DNA of 38,709 nt from Bacilli bacterium (lineage in GTDB: Bacteria > Bacillota_I > Bacilli_A > Izemoplasmatales > Hujiaoplasmataceae). The DNA lies in NCBI GenBank assembly GCA_016935815.1, contig JAFGQH010000071.1:1-38709 (forward strand), in the 5' to 3' direction. Below the pieces are notes generated by a model. That model saw only the letters and a program-made list of their open reading frames with translations. It ran no database searches and was not told the origin of the DNA. Of this stretch, positions 7,034-15,622 are shown in pieces (position 1 is the stretch's first letter; the number at the start of each line of letters is the position of its first letter). The translations under genes and the position numbers were made by a program.

Positions 7034-9259
7034 TTACAGAAAATCTTCGATCGTCAGTTCCGAATCCGATTTTCGATTGATCTCTTCCTGTAAAAATACC
7101 CTTAACAGGGTGTTTCTTGGGGTGTCTTGACCAAGCACTCCGCGTTTGTAAGCTTCGAAGTCTCCAATCAGGATGAGTTTCTCTTTCGCCCGTGTCACAG
7201 CGGTGTATAGTAGTTTGCGTTTTAACATGATGGTGTAAGAACGGACCATCGGTAAAATCACGCATTGGTATTCGGATCCTTGCGATTTATGGATCGATAC
7301 GGCGTAAGCGAGAGTGAGGTTATCCAAATCTTTGAGATTGTATTTGACAATATTACCTGAAAAGTTGACCAATAATTCATCATCTTCGGTAATGCCGCTG
7401 ACAATACCCTGGTCTCCGTTCATGACATTGTCTTCCGGTTGGTTCACCAGTTGCATGACTTTATCATTGTAGTAAAACGTCTTATCTTTATAAGAAAGGT
7501 TGAAATTCTTGTTTTCGGAATTGAACATCTGTTGGATCAGATCATTGATCCGATCGATTCCGGTTTGCCCTTTATAAACGGGAATCAATACTTGGATATC
7601 TTCCAATAAGTCATATCCCATTTGGATCAGATGTTTGATTTCGGATAGGATCTTGTCAGAGACAAATTGTTCTCGAACCCTCATGAAATCTCGATCCGGA
7701 TAATGATCGAAAATCGTCCGATTGATTTCTTGATTCAAAATATCATAAGCCAACGAGATAATATTGGAGTGTTCTGCCTGGCGGTGAATGATGTCGAGCT
7801 TGACGATGGAAAACAAATCCGATCGGATCAGATCGTGAAGCACGTCTCCCGGTCCTACGGAAGGCAACTGATTGGCATCCCCCACCAAAATCACTTGTGA
7901 ATGGTAGCGAATGGCGTCAAACAATCGTCTTGCAAGTAAAACATCCATCATCGAGACTTCATCGATGATGATCAGTTTTTGAGTGAGTGGATTGTCAGAG
8001 TCTCGATTAAAGTGACCTTCAAAATCATACCCCAACAATTTATGGATCGTATTCGCTTCCATTTCGGTTGCGGCTGCTAAACGTTTAGCGGCTTTCCCCG
8101 TAGGGGCTGCCAAGGCGATTCGCTCTTTGTCCTTTTTCTGGTCATGTAGCATCGCATAAATATCAACGATTCCTTTGATCACTGTCGTTTTACCAGTACC
8201 TGGACCACCGGTAATAATTGTCATTTGATGAGACAAAGCGGTGATGATCGCTTTCCGCTGTGCATCGGTATAGGTAATATCGTTTCTCGATTCGAATTCC
8301 GTTATGAACTGGTTTAAATCCGTTCCTTTCAAATCGAGCTCTTGATCGAATTCCAAAACCTTCTTGGCGATGAATTGCTCGGCTTTGTAGAGATAGGCAA
8401 GACTCAGGGCTTCCGCTTTTTGAATGATACGTCCATTTTCAATCAAGCTGTCCAGTCTGGACTGTACCAAAGTTGGATCAATGGAAAACTCTTCATTGTC
8501 CAAATATTTCAACGTAAAGTCAATCAGGCGTTCTCGTTCTAGATAGGTGTCTCCATATTTGTTCATGAATTCATTCATCAAGTAATAGATAACAGCTTGG
8601 ATTCGAAGTGGCGAGTCGTAGGAGAATCCGACTTTCAAGCCGATTTCGTCGGCTCTTCGAAATCCGATTCCTTCGACTTCGTCCATCAAAACATAGGGAT
8701 TCTCCTTTATGGTTTCAATCGTGCTATTTCCATAGACGGAATAAATCTTGATTGCCATCTTTGGAGAGATATCAAATCCGTATAACCAAACCAAAGTCTG
8801 TTCCATATCGCGGTGTTCCACGATTTGTAGGTATATGCTGTCGCGAAGATCATTGTTGATTCTTGGGATATCGTCGAGTACGTATTTGCTTTCTGCAATC
8901 AAATCCAATGCCGATAGACCGAGTTTATCGACGATTCGTTCGGCTGTTTTTTTCCCAATTCCTTTGAACAAATCACTCGATAAGTAATCGACAAGTCCTG
9001 TATAGGTGTTGTCGACGATTCGTTCAAAGGAAGTAGCGTTATACTGGATTCCATATTTATTGTGATAGGTGACGCTGCCATGAAAACGATAGTTTGTGAA
9101 GTTGTCCAACTTAGGAAAAAACCCACAAACAATGATTGTGGGTTCGTAATGTGTCAATTCGATTTCGTCGGTATCAATAATCTTGATCTTAATTACGGAG
9201 TAGGAATTCTCCTCGTTAAAGAACAGATATCGATTGATGCTTCCGTCGATATAACTCAT
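7034..9259 (-). CDS. recD2: RecD2-type ATP-dependent DNA helicase
   Basis: Superfamily 1B 5'-3' helicase of the RecD2 (Bacillus YrrC) type, which acts without RecBC and helps replication-fork progression and repair. At 741 residues it is slightly shorter than the Bacillus protein. An N-terminal OB/HhH region contains LFKGIGKKTAERIV (near residue 98). The motor has Walker A GGPGTGKTT near residue 350, the Walker B motif IIIDEVSMMD near 430, and C-terminal helicase motifs including AVSIHKSQGSEY and YTAVTRAKEKL. The ATG lies 4 bases after the pepP TGA, with AAGAAGTGA as a modest Shine-Dalgarno sequence, so the two are one operon. In Bacillus recD2 is also near alaS-ruvX. Confidence 0.95.
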   Translation of the reverse strand: MSYIDGSINRYLFFNEENSYSVIKIKIIDTDEIELTHYEPTIIVCGFFPKLDNFTNYRFHGSVTYHNKYGIQYNATSFERIVDNTYTGLVDYLSSDLFKGIGKKTAERIVDKLGLSALDLIAESKYVLDDIPRINNDLRDSIYLQIVEHRDMEQTLVWLYGFDISPKMAIKIYSVYGNSTIETIKENPYVLMDEVEGIGFRRADEIGLKVGFSYDSPLRIQAVIYYLMNEFMNKYGDTYLERERLIDFTLKYLDNEEFSIDPTLVQSRLDSLIENGRIIQKAEALSLAYLYKAEQFIAKKVLEFDQELDLKGTDLNQFITEFESRNDITYTDAQRKAIITALSHQMTIITGGPGTGKTTVIKGIVDIYAMLHDQKKDKERIALAAPTGKAAKRLAAATEMEANTIHKLLGYDFEGHFNRDSDNPLTQKLIIIDEVSMMDVLLARRLFDAIRYHSQVILVGDANQLPSVGPGDVLHDLIRSDLFSIVKLDIIHRQAEHSNIISLAYDILNQEINRTIFDHYPDRDFMRVREQFVSDKILSEIKHLIQMGYDLLEDIQVLIPVYKGQTGIDRINDLIQQMFNSENKNFNLSYKDKTFYYNDKVMQLVNQPEDNVMNGDQGIVSGITEDDELLVNFSGNIVKYNLKDLDNLTLAYAVSIHKSQGSEYQCVILPMVRSYTIMLKRKLLYTAVTRAKEKLILIGDFEAYKRGVLGQDTPRNTLLRVFLQEEINRKSDSELTIEDFL

Positions 9260-9263
9260 CGTA

Positions 9264-10532
9264 TCACTTCTTCATAAACGCTTCTATTTCGTCAATTTCC
9301 TTGATGATTTGTTTGGATAGATTTTCACTGCCTGTCTTGGTGACCAGAACATCATCTTCGATGCGGATTCCGATTCCTTCATCCGCTAAGTATAATCCAG
9401 GTTCAACGGTGATGACCACTCCCTCTTCCAAAGGTTTGGAATAGGTTCCGACATCATGGACGTCAAGTCCAAGGTAATGACCGATGCCATGATAATAATA
9501 CTTCGTGATTTCGGTTTTGTCTTGAATTTTTCCGATTTTCATCAACCCTTCTGCCAACATGTCGGTTGCCAGAGCGTTGAGTTCGTTGCTGTTAACACCT
9601 GGTTTGATCTTATCGATAATCGTTTTGTTTACATTCAAAACGATTTCATAGATTTGTTTTTGACGTTCTGTGAATTTACCGTTTGCCGGATAGGTTCTGG
9701 TGATATCCGCTCCGTAGACATTGGATAATGCACCTAGATCTGTCAATACCAGCATACCGTCTTCGATATCGCAATTGTTGTCTTCATAGTGAAGTGTCGT
9801 TCCGTTTGGACCAGATGCAATAATTGTCGCGAATGAAGTTCCTTTGGATCCTTGATCTTTGATCTTGAACTCGAATAGAGCGTCCAAATTGCATTCATTC
9901 ATTCCCGGTTTAACGGCTTTCATCATTGCTAAAATTGCTTGATTGGTATATTCGATTGCAGTTCTGAGTTCTTGAACTTCCGAATCGGATTTGATTCGTC
10001 TCAATTCATCCAAGATCGCGTTCGCATCTTTGAGTCGCAATTCTGGATAACTCTTTAGAATGGTTCTAAATTGCGTAAGAGAACGAGGTTTTTCCATCAC
10101 GTACTGACGAAACAAGTCCAAATACAAATGTTTTGGAACCGTTCCTAAAGAACCTCTGGAATCAATCAACACAGCTTTTGAGACGAAGGATTCGAAATCC
10201 TTTGTATACAAAATCTGAGTCAAAGGAATTCCTGAAATTTCACTTGTTTCTTCTTTGGTCATGCGACTTCCCAACCATTTGGTTGCGTAATCGCTTGGTT
10301 CTTCGATAAATAAGAATTCCGTCGATCTTTTATCGTTTGATTTCAGCAGCAATAAAATGAAGTTTTCTCGAACCAAACCGGTCAGATAATAGAAGTTTTT
10401 ATCCACGGTGAATGGATAGTTCTGATCCTTGGATTTGAACGGAGCTTTTCCGGAAGCAAACAATGCCAAAGAACTATCTTTCATCTCTTTTAACAATGCG
10501 CTTCTACGCTTCACTAATTCCATCTGTTTCAT
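9264..10532 (-). CDS. Xaa-Pro aminopeptidase (M24B)
   Basis: Metallopeptidase that removes N-terminal residues preceding proline. It has an N-terminal creatinase-like domain (residues 1-165) followed by a pita-bread M24 domain. The five metal ligands are visible: the two Asp in TDLGALSNVYGADITRT, the His in HGIGHYLGLDVHD, the Glu in VEPGLYL and the Glu in GIRIEDD. A GTG three codons upstream is in frame but lies within the Shine-Dalgarno sequence AAGAGGTG; the ATG at 10530-10532 is at proper spacing, giving 422 residues. It is first in the pepP-recD2 pair. Related M24B enzymes include prolidase, so the exact substrate is uncertain. Confidence 0.92.
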   Translation of the reverse strand: MKQMELVKRRSALLKEMKDSSLALFASGKAPFKSKDQNYPFTVDKNFYYLTGLVRENFILLLLKSNDKRSTEFLFIEEPSDYATKWLGSRMTKEETSEISGIPLTQILYTKDFESFVSKAVLIDSRGSLGTVPKHLYLDLFRQYVMEKPRSLTQFRTILKSYPELRLKDANAILDELRRIKSDSEVQELRTAIEYTNQAILAMMKAVKPGMNECNLDALFEFKIKDQGSKGTSFATIIASGPNGTTLHYEDNNCDIEDGMLVLTDLGALSNVYGADITRTYPANGKFTERQKQIYEIVLNVNKTIIDKIKPGVNSNELNALATDMLAEGLMKIGKIQDKTEITKYYYHGIGHYLGLDVHDVGTYSKPLEEGVVITVEPGLYLADEGIGIRIEDDVLVTKTGSENLSKQIIKEIDEIEAFMKK

Positions 10533-10553
10533 GATGATCACCTCTTCTTAATT

Positions 10554-10565
10554 ATTATAGCATAA
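10554..10565 (-). promoter_or_regulatory. extended -10 promoter of pepP-recD2
   Basis: Minus-strand TTATGCTATAAT is an extended -10 (TGC then TATAAT) with no clear -35. The same 12-mer occurs before spx. It lies about 20 bases upstream of the pepP start, so the leader is very short. A 7-bp inverted repeat CTGTTAA/TTAACAG (10568-10574, 10603-10609) flanks the upstream side. Confidence 0.65.
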
Positions 10566-10617
10566 GCCTGTTAAAAAGAAAATGAAACGTAAACTATTTC
10601 GCTTAACAGTGCCAAAA

Positions 10618-10646
10618 TATGAAAAAACCGCAACTGAATTGCGGTT
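10618..10646 (-). terminator. terminator after the DUF4097 gene
   Basis: Perfect 8-bp stem AACCGCAA/TTGCGGTT (10626-10633, 10639-10646) with a 5-base loop, followed on the minus strand by a T run. It closes the PadR-DUF1700-DUF4097 operon. Confidence 0.9.
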
Positions 10647-10655
10647 TCAACTTTT

Positions 10656-11558
10656 TTATTGAGAAGCTGCTGTATCAAAGGATACGACGATATCACCGTT
10701 GGATGTATGTAATTCCACTTCATATAGCGCTCCGATGTTAAAGTGCTCTTGAGAAACCTCGATACCATCATAAACCATATCCCCAACGGATGTAGTCATT
10801 GTGACTTCGTAATCAGCCTTGTCTCCAAAAATCTCCAAATCAATGTCTCCATTGGATGTTCCAAGATAAACGCTATCACAAGTGAGATTGCTTGCACTGA
10901 TGGCTCTATTGGATGTGGTTCCATGCAAATCGGCACAACTGATATTTTCAACTGTGATACTACCATTGGTTGTATGCAATTGCAGATCGCTTGTCAAAAC
11001 AGCATCCTGAACACGAATTTTGCCATTGGAAGTATCTAAATCTAATGAAGTAGCTGCGATAGAATCCACGGAAATACGACCGTTTGATGTACCGAAGTTC
11101 ACAGTAGCTAGATTATCGATTCCTAAAATATCAATCGTTCCATTGGATGTGAACAAATCTAAGTCATAGATTTCACTAGCAGGCAAGTATAAGTATACAT
11201 CGTAGAAATCGTTATTGACTAAGAAACTGAATCCGATGAAGAATTGGTTGTACCATTCGACATCGTTGACAAGTTCCAAAGTGCTTCCAACGAAATTTAT
11301 TTCAACCGTATCTTTTTCGGTTGTGTAATATGTTACTTTGATTTCATCATTTTCACTTACTCGAATAATAAAGTCTCGATTTTCAAAGTTGAAATCGAAT
11401 CCACTGAACGCATCAGCGTCATATGTCACTTCATTGTAAGTGAAGTCTTCTTCGTTTACTGTCGCAAAGACATTGTTATCGGTTAGGACACTGAAGATGG
11501 CGAAGACTCCCACTCCAATTAAAAACAGTCCCAATGCGATTTTAAATAATTTTCCCAT
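10656..11558 (-). CDS. DUF4097-family beta-helical membrane-anchored protein
   Basis: Membrane-anchored repeat protein of the DUF4097 family (relatives: YvlB- and LiaG-like proteins of envelope-stress operons). Residues 5-25 form one hydrophobic segment (IALGLFLIGVGVFAIFSVL); the remainder is predicted to be outside. From about residue 130 roughly eight imperfect units carry the motif xTSNGxIxV, the mark of a right-handed beta-helix; variants TTNG, TSVG and TSNR also occur. No enzymatic motif is visible. The ATG follows AAAGGGA inside the DUF1700 stop region (2-base gap), so it is co-translated with that gene. Length is 300 residues. A role in sensing or scaffolding at the envelope is inferred from family context only. 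Confidence 0.85.
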   Translation of the reverse strand: MGKLFKIALGLFLIGVGVFAIFSVLTDNNVFATVNEEDFTYNEVTYDADAFSGFDFNFENRDFIIRVSENDEIKVTYYTTEKDTVEINFVGSTLELVNDVEWYNQFFIGFSFLVNNDFYDVYLYLPASEIYDLDLFTSNGTIDILGIDNLATVNFGTSNGRISVDSIAATSLDLDTSNGKIRVQDAVLTSDLQLHTTNGSITVENISCADLHGTTSNRAISASNLTCDSVYLGTSNGDIDLEIFGDKADYEVTMTTSVGDMVYDGIEVSQEHFNIGALYEVELHTSNGDIVVSFDTAASQ

Positions 11559-11560
11559 GA

Positions 11561-12109
11561 TTATTTCCCTTTCCTACTAATAAATTCCTTCGTGTTTCTG
11601 AAAATCGATAACAACGCCGGCTTCGCTTGATCGATGAACCATTTGAAGAGTGCGATCGAGAATACGATAATTCCCACTCCAATCATCATCAGCCCACCCA
11701 TCGCAAGATATCCATATAGATCAAACGGACCTGTAAAGAGGATTTTCAAGATCGCCCCAAAAAATACTCCGATACCACTTGCCAATAAGGAAAAACTAGT
11801 AATGATCAATACAAAAGCAATGACTCCAAAGATGAAATAACCGATGATTTTGACAGAGATGCTTAAAACGTCATGTACAATATCATTGTTTTTCTGTCTC
11901 ACAGCCGCTACGAATTCTTCATCGTCTTCCAAACGACGAACGATATCCCTGACATTTCCTAAATTCGCGACAAAGATCTCTTCACTTTCTCCACCTTCTA
12001 CAGCGTCTTGAATCAACTCATCATAATAGAAGAGTACTTCTTCGCCTTCGATGTCTCTACGCTTTCTGAGTTCTTCTTTCAATTCTCTAAGAAAATCTTT
12101 TCTTCTCAT
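11561..12109 (-). CDS. DUF1700 (HAAS domain) membrane protein
   Basis: DUF1700/HAAS-family protein of 182 residues, normally encoded next to a PadR regulator and thought to pass signals between membrane and regulator. The N-terminal cytoplasmic helical domain (about residues 1-70, MRRKDFLRELKEELRK, then EEVLFYYDELIQDA) is the HAAS region. Two long hydrophobic segments follow (about residues 85-120 and 130-160), then a basic tail. The start has GGGGG close upstream, nine bases after the PadR stop, and the stop is 2 bases from the DUF4097 ATG. The three genes form one operon. Confidence 0.87.
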   Translation of the reverse strand: MRRKDFLRELKEELRKRRDIEGEEVLFYYDELIQDAVEGGESEEIFVANLGNVRDIVRRLEDDEEFVAAVRQKNNDIVHDVLSISVKIIGYFIFGVIAFVLIITSFSLLASGIGVFFGAILKILFTGPFDLYGYLAMGGLMMIGVGIIVFSIALFKWFIDQAKPALLSIFRNTKEFISRKGK

Positions 12110-12118
12110 GATTTCCCC

Positions 12119-12421
12119 CTACCGTAAGATGTAATCGTAGATTTTTCTCATCTCACGAAAATCCTTTTCTGATTGTTTCAGTTTTCTCAAACCCTCGTCT
12201 GTAATTCGGTAATACTTTCTTACTCTGGAATTATGAATGGTTTGGTATGTTTCCAACAAACCTTGTTTTTCCAATCTTCTTAATATCGGATATAGTGTCG
12301 ACTCCGAGATCTCCATTACATCGTTGATCTCCTGATTTATCAGATATCCGTAAGAATCTTCGAATTTCAAGGATGCTAATACCAACAGTTCCAATAATCC
12401 TTTTTTCTGTTGACTGTCCAT
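12119..12421 (-). CDS. PadR-family transcriptional regulator
   Basis: Short PadR-type winged-helix repressor (100 residues, subfamily with a minimal C-terminus). The pattern KGLLELLVLASLK, then DSYGYLINQEI, then SESTLYPILRRLEKQGLL is diagnostic: helix-turn-helix plus wing, with the conserved YPxLxRLExxGL at about residues 41-53. The ATG has AAGGAGG seven bases upstream. The operon promoter overlaps an imperfect palindrome (12442-12462), consistent with autorepression. PadR proteins of this arrangement control their own DUF1700/DUF4097 operon and respond to cell-envelope stress; the inducer is unknown. Confidence 0.93.
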   Translation of the reverse strand: MDSQQKKGLLELLVLASLKFEDSYGYLINQEINDVMEISESTLYPILRRLEKQGLLETYQTIHNSRVRKYYRITDEGLRKLKQSEKDFREMRKIYDYILR

Positions 12422-12441
12422 GCAATACCTCCTTACACATA

Positions 12442-12472
12442 ATACTATACATTACACAGTATCGATTGTCAA
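12442..12472 (-). promoter_or_regulatory. padR operon promoter with overlapping operator-like dyad
   Basis: Minus-strand TTGACA (12467-12472), 17-base spacer, TATAGT (12444-12449): a near-consensus sigmaA promoter. The -10 and part of the spacer lie within a 21-base imperfect palindrome, ATACT-11-AGTAT (12442-12462, 7 of 10 pairs), a likely PadR autoregulatory site. Confidence 0.8.
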
Positions 12473-12564
12473 GGGGTATTTTCACTTTTTTTTGCTTATT
12501 TTTTTAAAAAAATAAATAGATGACATCCGCTCTCAAAAAGTCCTACTTCCATTCCATATACCCT

Positions 12565-12626
12565 CTGAAATCGCATTTATTTCTGGCGGTAATTTCAGTG
12601 TGTTATATTTTTTGTAAATATGACAC
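12565..12626. other. two dyad symmetries in the padR/SPFH intergenic region
   Basis: Between the padR promoter and the SPFH gene there is no convincing ORF. Two inverted repeats stand out: CTGAAAT/ATTTCAG (12565-12571, 12592-12598), and an 11-bp near-palindrome with one G-U pair, GTGTTATATTT/AAATATGACAC (12600-12610, 12616-12626). Neither is followed by a T run on the plus strand. They lie about 50-110 bases upstream of the SPFH -35 and could be regulator sites or structures in an unrecognised transcript. Confidence 0.4.
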
Positions 12627-12674
12627 TTCCATATTCATTTTGAACCTTATTTGGCTGTATTGGTACGATAAATA

Positions 12675-12703
12675 TTGATTTTTTACTTGTTTTCGTTTAT
12701 AAT
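12675..12703 (+). promoter_or_regulatory. promoter of the SPFH gene
   Basis: TTGATT (12675-12680), 17-base spacer, TATAAT (12698-12703). It gives a leader of roughly 110 bases before the chosen ATG at 12821. Confidence 0.7.
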
Positions 12704-12820
12704 ATAGTTGATCAGGTTCGCTATAATCGATTAAATGCAGCCTGATTGAGAACCGTTCTTAGAAAAATGAAAATGAAAAAGTCTAGGCTTCAAACTGTAA
12801 GAAAAGAGAGGTATACAACT

Positions 12821-14902
12821 ATGTTTTTCTTCTATGTTGCAATTGGAGTTTTAGGGTTAGGAATTCTGCTCTTTTTCGTAGGATTCCGTGTGATACCGAA
12901 TGATAAATTGGGTATCGTTGAAAAGCGTTGGTCATTCCAAGGCTCGTTGAAAAGTGAAATCATCGCCTTGAATAAAGAGGCAGGTTTCCAACCTTACGTC
13001 TTGCGTGGAGGAATCCATTTCCTGACACCGCTGATGTTCAAGGTCCACATCGTTCCTTTGGTAACCATCCCGCAAGGTGAAATTGCTTATGTATTCGCAC
13101 GTGACGGTGAAGCGTTACCTGGTACCCAAACACTAGCCAGAGTCGTTAAGGAATCAGATCACTTCCAAAATGTGGTCGGCTTTTTGAAAAACGGCGGACA
13201 AAAGGGTATCCAAAGAACCATCATCCGTGAAGGTACTTATGCATTCAACCTAGCTGAATTCGTGATTATCACGAAATCAAAGATCTTTGGGCTCTCGCTG
13301 GAACGCGGCGAGAGACAGACAATCGAACAGATGAGCAGTAAAATCCATGACAGAAATGGATTTGATCCGATCATCATAAAAGGTGTTGACGACTTGGTTG
13401 GGATCGTAACCGTTCACGACGGTCCGTCCTTGCCACAAGAACATATCGTGGCGATGACCGTAGGTGACGATAGAAACGAACCAGAAACCTATCACAATAA
13501 CTTCCAGGACATCGAGAAATTCTTGCATGCTGGAGGATTTAGAGGGCGACAATACCAAGTACTCAGTGAAGGTACGTATTTTATCAACCGTATGTTCGCT
13601 ACCGTTGAGTTGATTCCAAAGACCATTATTCCGGTCGGGTTCGCTGGTGTCGTAATTTCATATACCGGTGAAAAAGGAATCGACAGTTCCGGGGACGACT
13701 ACAAACACGGTGAATTGGTCGACAAAGGTTACAGAGGCGTTTGGAGAGAAACCTTGTCTCCAGGTAAATACGCATTCAATACCTATGCGGGTACAGTCGT
13801 TCAAGTTCCGACAACAAACATCATATTGAAGTGGATTTCCAATGAAGAAGGCGATCATCTCTATGATTCCAATCTCAAGGAAGTCAGCTTGATCACAAAA
13901 GATGCATTCGAACCATCCTTGCCACTCAGTGTGGTATTACATATCGACTATCGAAAAGCACCATATGTGATTCAACGTTTCGGTGACATCAAAATGTTGG
14001 TGGACCAGACTTTGGATCCAATGGTCAGTGCATACTTCAAAAACATCGGCCAATCCAAGACCTTGATTGAATTACTACAAGAACGTAGCGAAATCCAAGA
14101 TCTCGCAGCCGATCAGATGAAAGAGAAATTCCTGAGATACAATATCGATCTCGAAGAAGTTCTCATTGGTACTCCTTCTTCCAGCAAACATGACAATAAG
14201 ATTGAAATCATCTTGTCACAATTACGTGACCGTCAGGTCGCACTGGAACAAATCGAGACCTATAGTCAACAAGAGAAAGCTGCCGTCAAGGAAAGAGAAC
14301 TCAATGAAGCAATCTCCAAGGCGGAGCAACAACGAGGCCTGACTCAGTCGGAAATCAATATTCAAATTCAAGACAATGCCGGTCGAGCCGAATATCAAAA
14401 ATCACTGCACGAGGCTGAGAAAATCAAAGCCATCGGTATCGCAGAAGCGGATCGTGAAGCAAAAATCGGTATCGGTAAATCCGTCGCTATCAGTGAGCAA
14501 GTAAAAGCGTATGGTGGACCGAAATACCAAGTTCTGCAAGATATCGTCGCCAACTATACCAGAGCAATTGAATCCGGTAAGATTCAAATCGTTCCGAACA
14601 CCTTGGTCACCATGGGTTCGGGGGAAGACGGCGCGAAAATCAACCCACTCGAAGCATTCATAACGTTGCTATTGTCGAAAGAACTCGATAGTGACAATTC
14701 CATATTCAAGAAAAATGAGCCATTAAACAAGACTTTGGAAGAATTCAAAAAGGACTTGTTCGAGGCGAAAACAAAAGCAGTGGAAGCACCCCAAAATGAA
14801 GCCAAGAAAAATAGCGCTTCAAAGAGTGCCAAAGAGTCGGATGTGGATTCGGAAATGATTCCGGAACAAAAAGGAAATATGGATCCCGAAACAGCAGAAT
14901 AA
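12821..14902 (+). CDS. large flotillin-like SPFH/band 7 membrane protein
   Basis: Membrane protein of the SPFH (band 7/flotillin) superfamily, which usually organises membrane microdomains; specific role unknown. Residues 1-23 form one membrane helix. Residues 56-336 hold repeated beta-rich segments of a common pattern (xGxxxxxLxxGxYxFN and IPxGxxGxV), seen near 64, 128, 241 and 305. The SPFH-like core is about 325-455, then a charged alpha-helical coiled-coil region (about 470-570) containing EAEKIKAIGIAEADREAKIGI. The end is a low-complexity Lys/Glu/Ser tail. The frame extends to a TTG at 12746, but the ATG at 12821 has AGAGAGGT eight bases upstream and places the hydrophobic helix first, giving 693 residues. 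It is monocistronic. Confidence 0.85.
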   Translation: MFFFYVAIGVLGLGILLFFVGFRVIPNDKLGIVEKRWSFQGSLKSEIIALNKEAGFQPYVLRGGIHFLTPLMFKVHIVPLVTIPQGEIAYVFARDGEALPGTQTLARVVKESDHFQNVVGFLKNGGQKGIQRTIIREGTYAFNLAEFVIITKSKIFGLSLERGERQTIEQMSSKIHDRNGFDPIIIKGVDDLVGIVTVHDGPSLPQEHIVAMTVGDDRNEPETYHNNFQDIEKFLHAGGFRGRQYQVLSEGTYFINRMFATVELIPKTIIPVGFAGVVISYTGEKGIDSSGDDYKHGELVDKGYRGVWRETLSPGKYAFNTYAGTVVQVPTTNIILKWISNEEGDHLYDSNLKEVSLITKDAFEPSLPLSVVLHIDYRKAPYVIQRFGDIKMLVDQTLDPMVSAYFKNIGQSKTLIELLQERSEIQDLAADQMKEKFLRYNIDLEEVLIGTPSSSKHDNKIEIILSQLRDRQVALEQIETYSQQEKAAVKERELNEAISKAEQQRGLTQSEINIQIQDNAGRAEYQKSLHEAEKIKAIGIAEADREAKIGIGKSVAISEQVKAYGGPKYQVLQDIVANYTRAIESGKIQIVPNTLVTMGSGEDGAKINPLEAFITLLLSKELDSDNSIFKKNEPLNKTLEEFKKDLFEAKTKAVEAPQNEAKKNSASKSAKESDVDSEMIPEQKGNMDPETAE

Positions 14903-14920
14903 AATTTCATAACTAAAACA

Positions 14921-14947
14921 AAAGGGATTGCCACTAGCAATCCCTTT
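14921..14947. terminator. bidirectional terminator between SPFH and VTT genes
   Basis: Perfect 11-bp stem AAAGGGATTGC/GCAATCCCTTT (14921-14931, 14937-14947) with a 5-base loop. T-rich tracts occur on both sides, so it can end the plus-strand SPFH transcript and the minus-strand VTT transcript. Confidence 0.9.
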
Positions 14948-14952
14948 ACTCT

Positions 14953-15576
14953 TTATTGTTGTTCTGTTTGCGTTCTTCTTTTTTTACGATAGCGAATGAT
15001 CATTCCGTAAATAATAATGATAGCCGAATATACCAGCATGACCCAGAGAATATTGAGTGGGTTATTTTGAATATCGAAAATCGATCCCAAGAATACCAAG
15101 AACAAGATAATGATGATTCTCGAAGTCAATGTTAAAAATATATATTTCTTCACTTTGATATTGGTCAGTGATATCGCATAATTCAAAATCGAACTTGGTA
15201 ACAACGGATTGGACAGAATCATCAACATCAATCCGGTATTACCCGAAGCGACGATGTCAATAAACCATTTCCCGTGCTCGCTTTCGTTCACTTTCTTGAC
15301 GAATTTCGCAGATAAAGTTTCCCGGATGATGGTAAAAATCAAGAACATCCCAAGGAACGAACCCAATGTTGATAGAACAATTGCCAAAATGGTACCAGGC
15401 ACGGCTCCAAAGGCGATTGCCATCACAGAGATATTAAGCGCGATAATCGCGGTCAAGGGGAGACTTGGGATAATGGCTTCCATGAACGGTAACAACACAG
15501 AGAAAAAAGGAGCGACCCAGATGTTCTCCGTGATAAAGGTTTCAATTTTTGCCAACAGGTCATAAATCCAGCCCAT
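14953..15576 (-). CDS. VTT-domain (TVP38/TMEM64, SNARE-associated) membrane protein
   Basis: Integral membrane protein of 207 residues with about five hydrophobic segments, of the VTT/DedA-related superfamily. The re-entrant-loop motif region reads PFMEAIIPSLPLTAIIALN (about residues 30-48), and GSFLGMFLIF plus SNPLLPSSILNYAI follow as expected. Family members move lipids such as undecaprenyl phosphate or phospholipids across membranes, but TMEM64-type proteins are mostly uncharacterised. A basic cytoplasmic tail ends the protein (RYRKKRRTQ). AAGGAG precedes the ATG. The gene begins just after the gap terminator and probably has its own promoter at the end of gap (15623-15650). Confidence 0.82.
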   Translation of the reverse strand: MGWIYDLLAKIETFITENIWVAPFFSVLLPFMEAIIPSLPLTAIIALNISVMAIAFGAVPGTILAIVLSTLGSFLGMFLIFTIIRETLSAKFVKKVNESEHGKWFIDIVASGNTGLMLMILSNPLLPSSILNYAISLTNIKVKKYIFLTLTSRIIIILFLVFLGSIFDIQNNPLNILWVMLVYSAIIIIYGMIIRYRKKRRTQTEQQ

Positions 15577-15591
15577 TCTGTCTCCTTCTAT

Positions 15592-15615
15592 GAAAAAAGC
15601 ATCTCTCGATGCTTT
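15592..15615 (-). terminator. gap terminator, also in the 5' leader of the VTT gene
   Basis: Minus-strand 8-bp stem AAAGCATC/GATGCTTT (15596-15603, 15608-15615) with a GAGA tetraloop and a T run. It follows the gap stop and ends 15 bases before the VTT start, so transcripts from the promoter at 15623-15650 would carry it near their 5' end. Confidence 0.85.
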
Positions 15616-15622
15616 CTTTTAA

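Noticed and set aside
10656-11558. DNA tandem repeat in the DUF4097 gene
   Set aside because: The repetition is at protein level (TSNG motifs) and the DNA units are diverged; it is the normal beta-helix pattern of this family.
12500-12520. A/T-rich palindrome as a replication origin or terminator
   Set aside because: It is a simple T run beside an A run with no DnaA boxes nearby and no GC stem.
12746-12820. N-terminal extension of the SPFH protein from a TTG
   Set aside because: No Shine-Dalgarno sequence at the TTG; the ATG at 12821 has AGAGAGGT at the right distance and starts the membrane helix directly.
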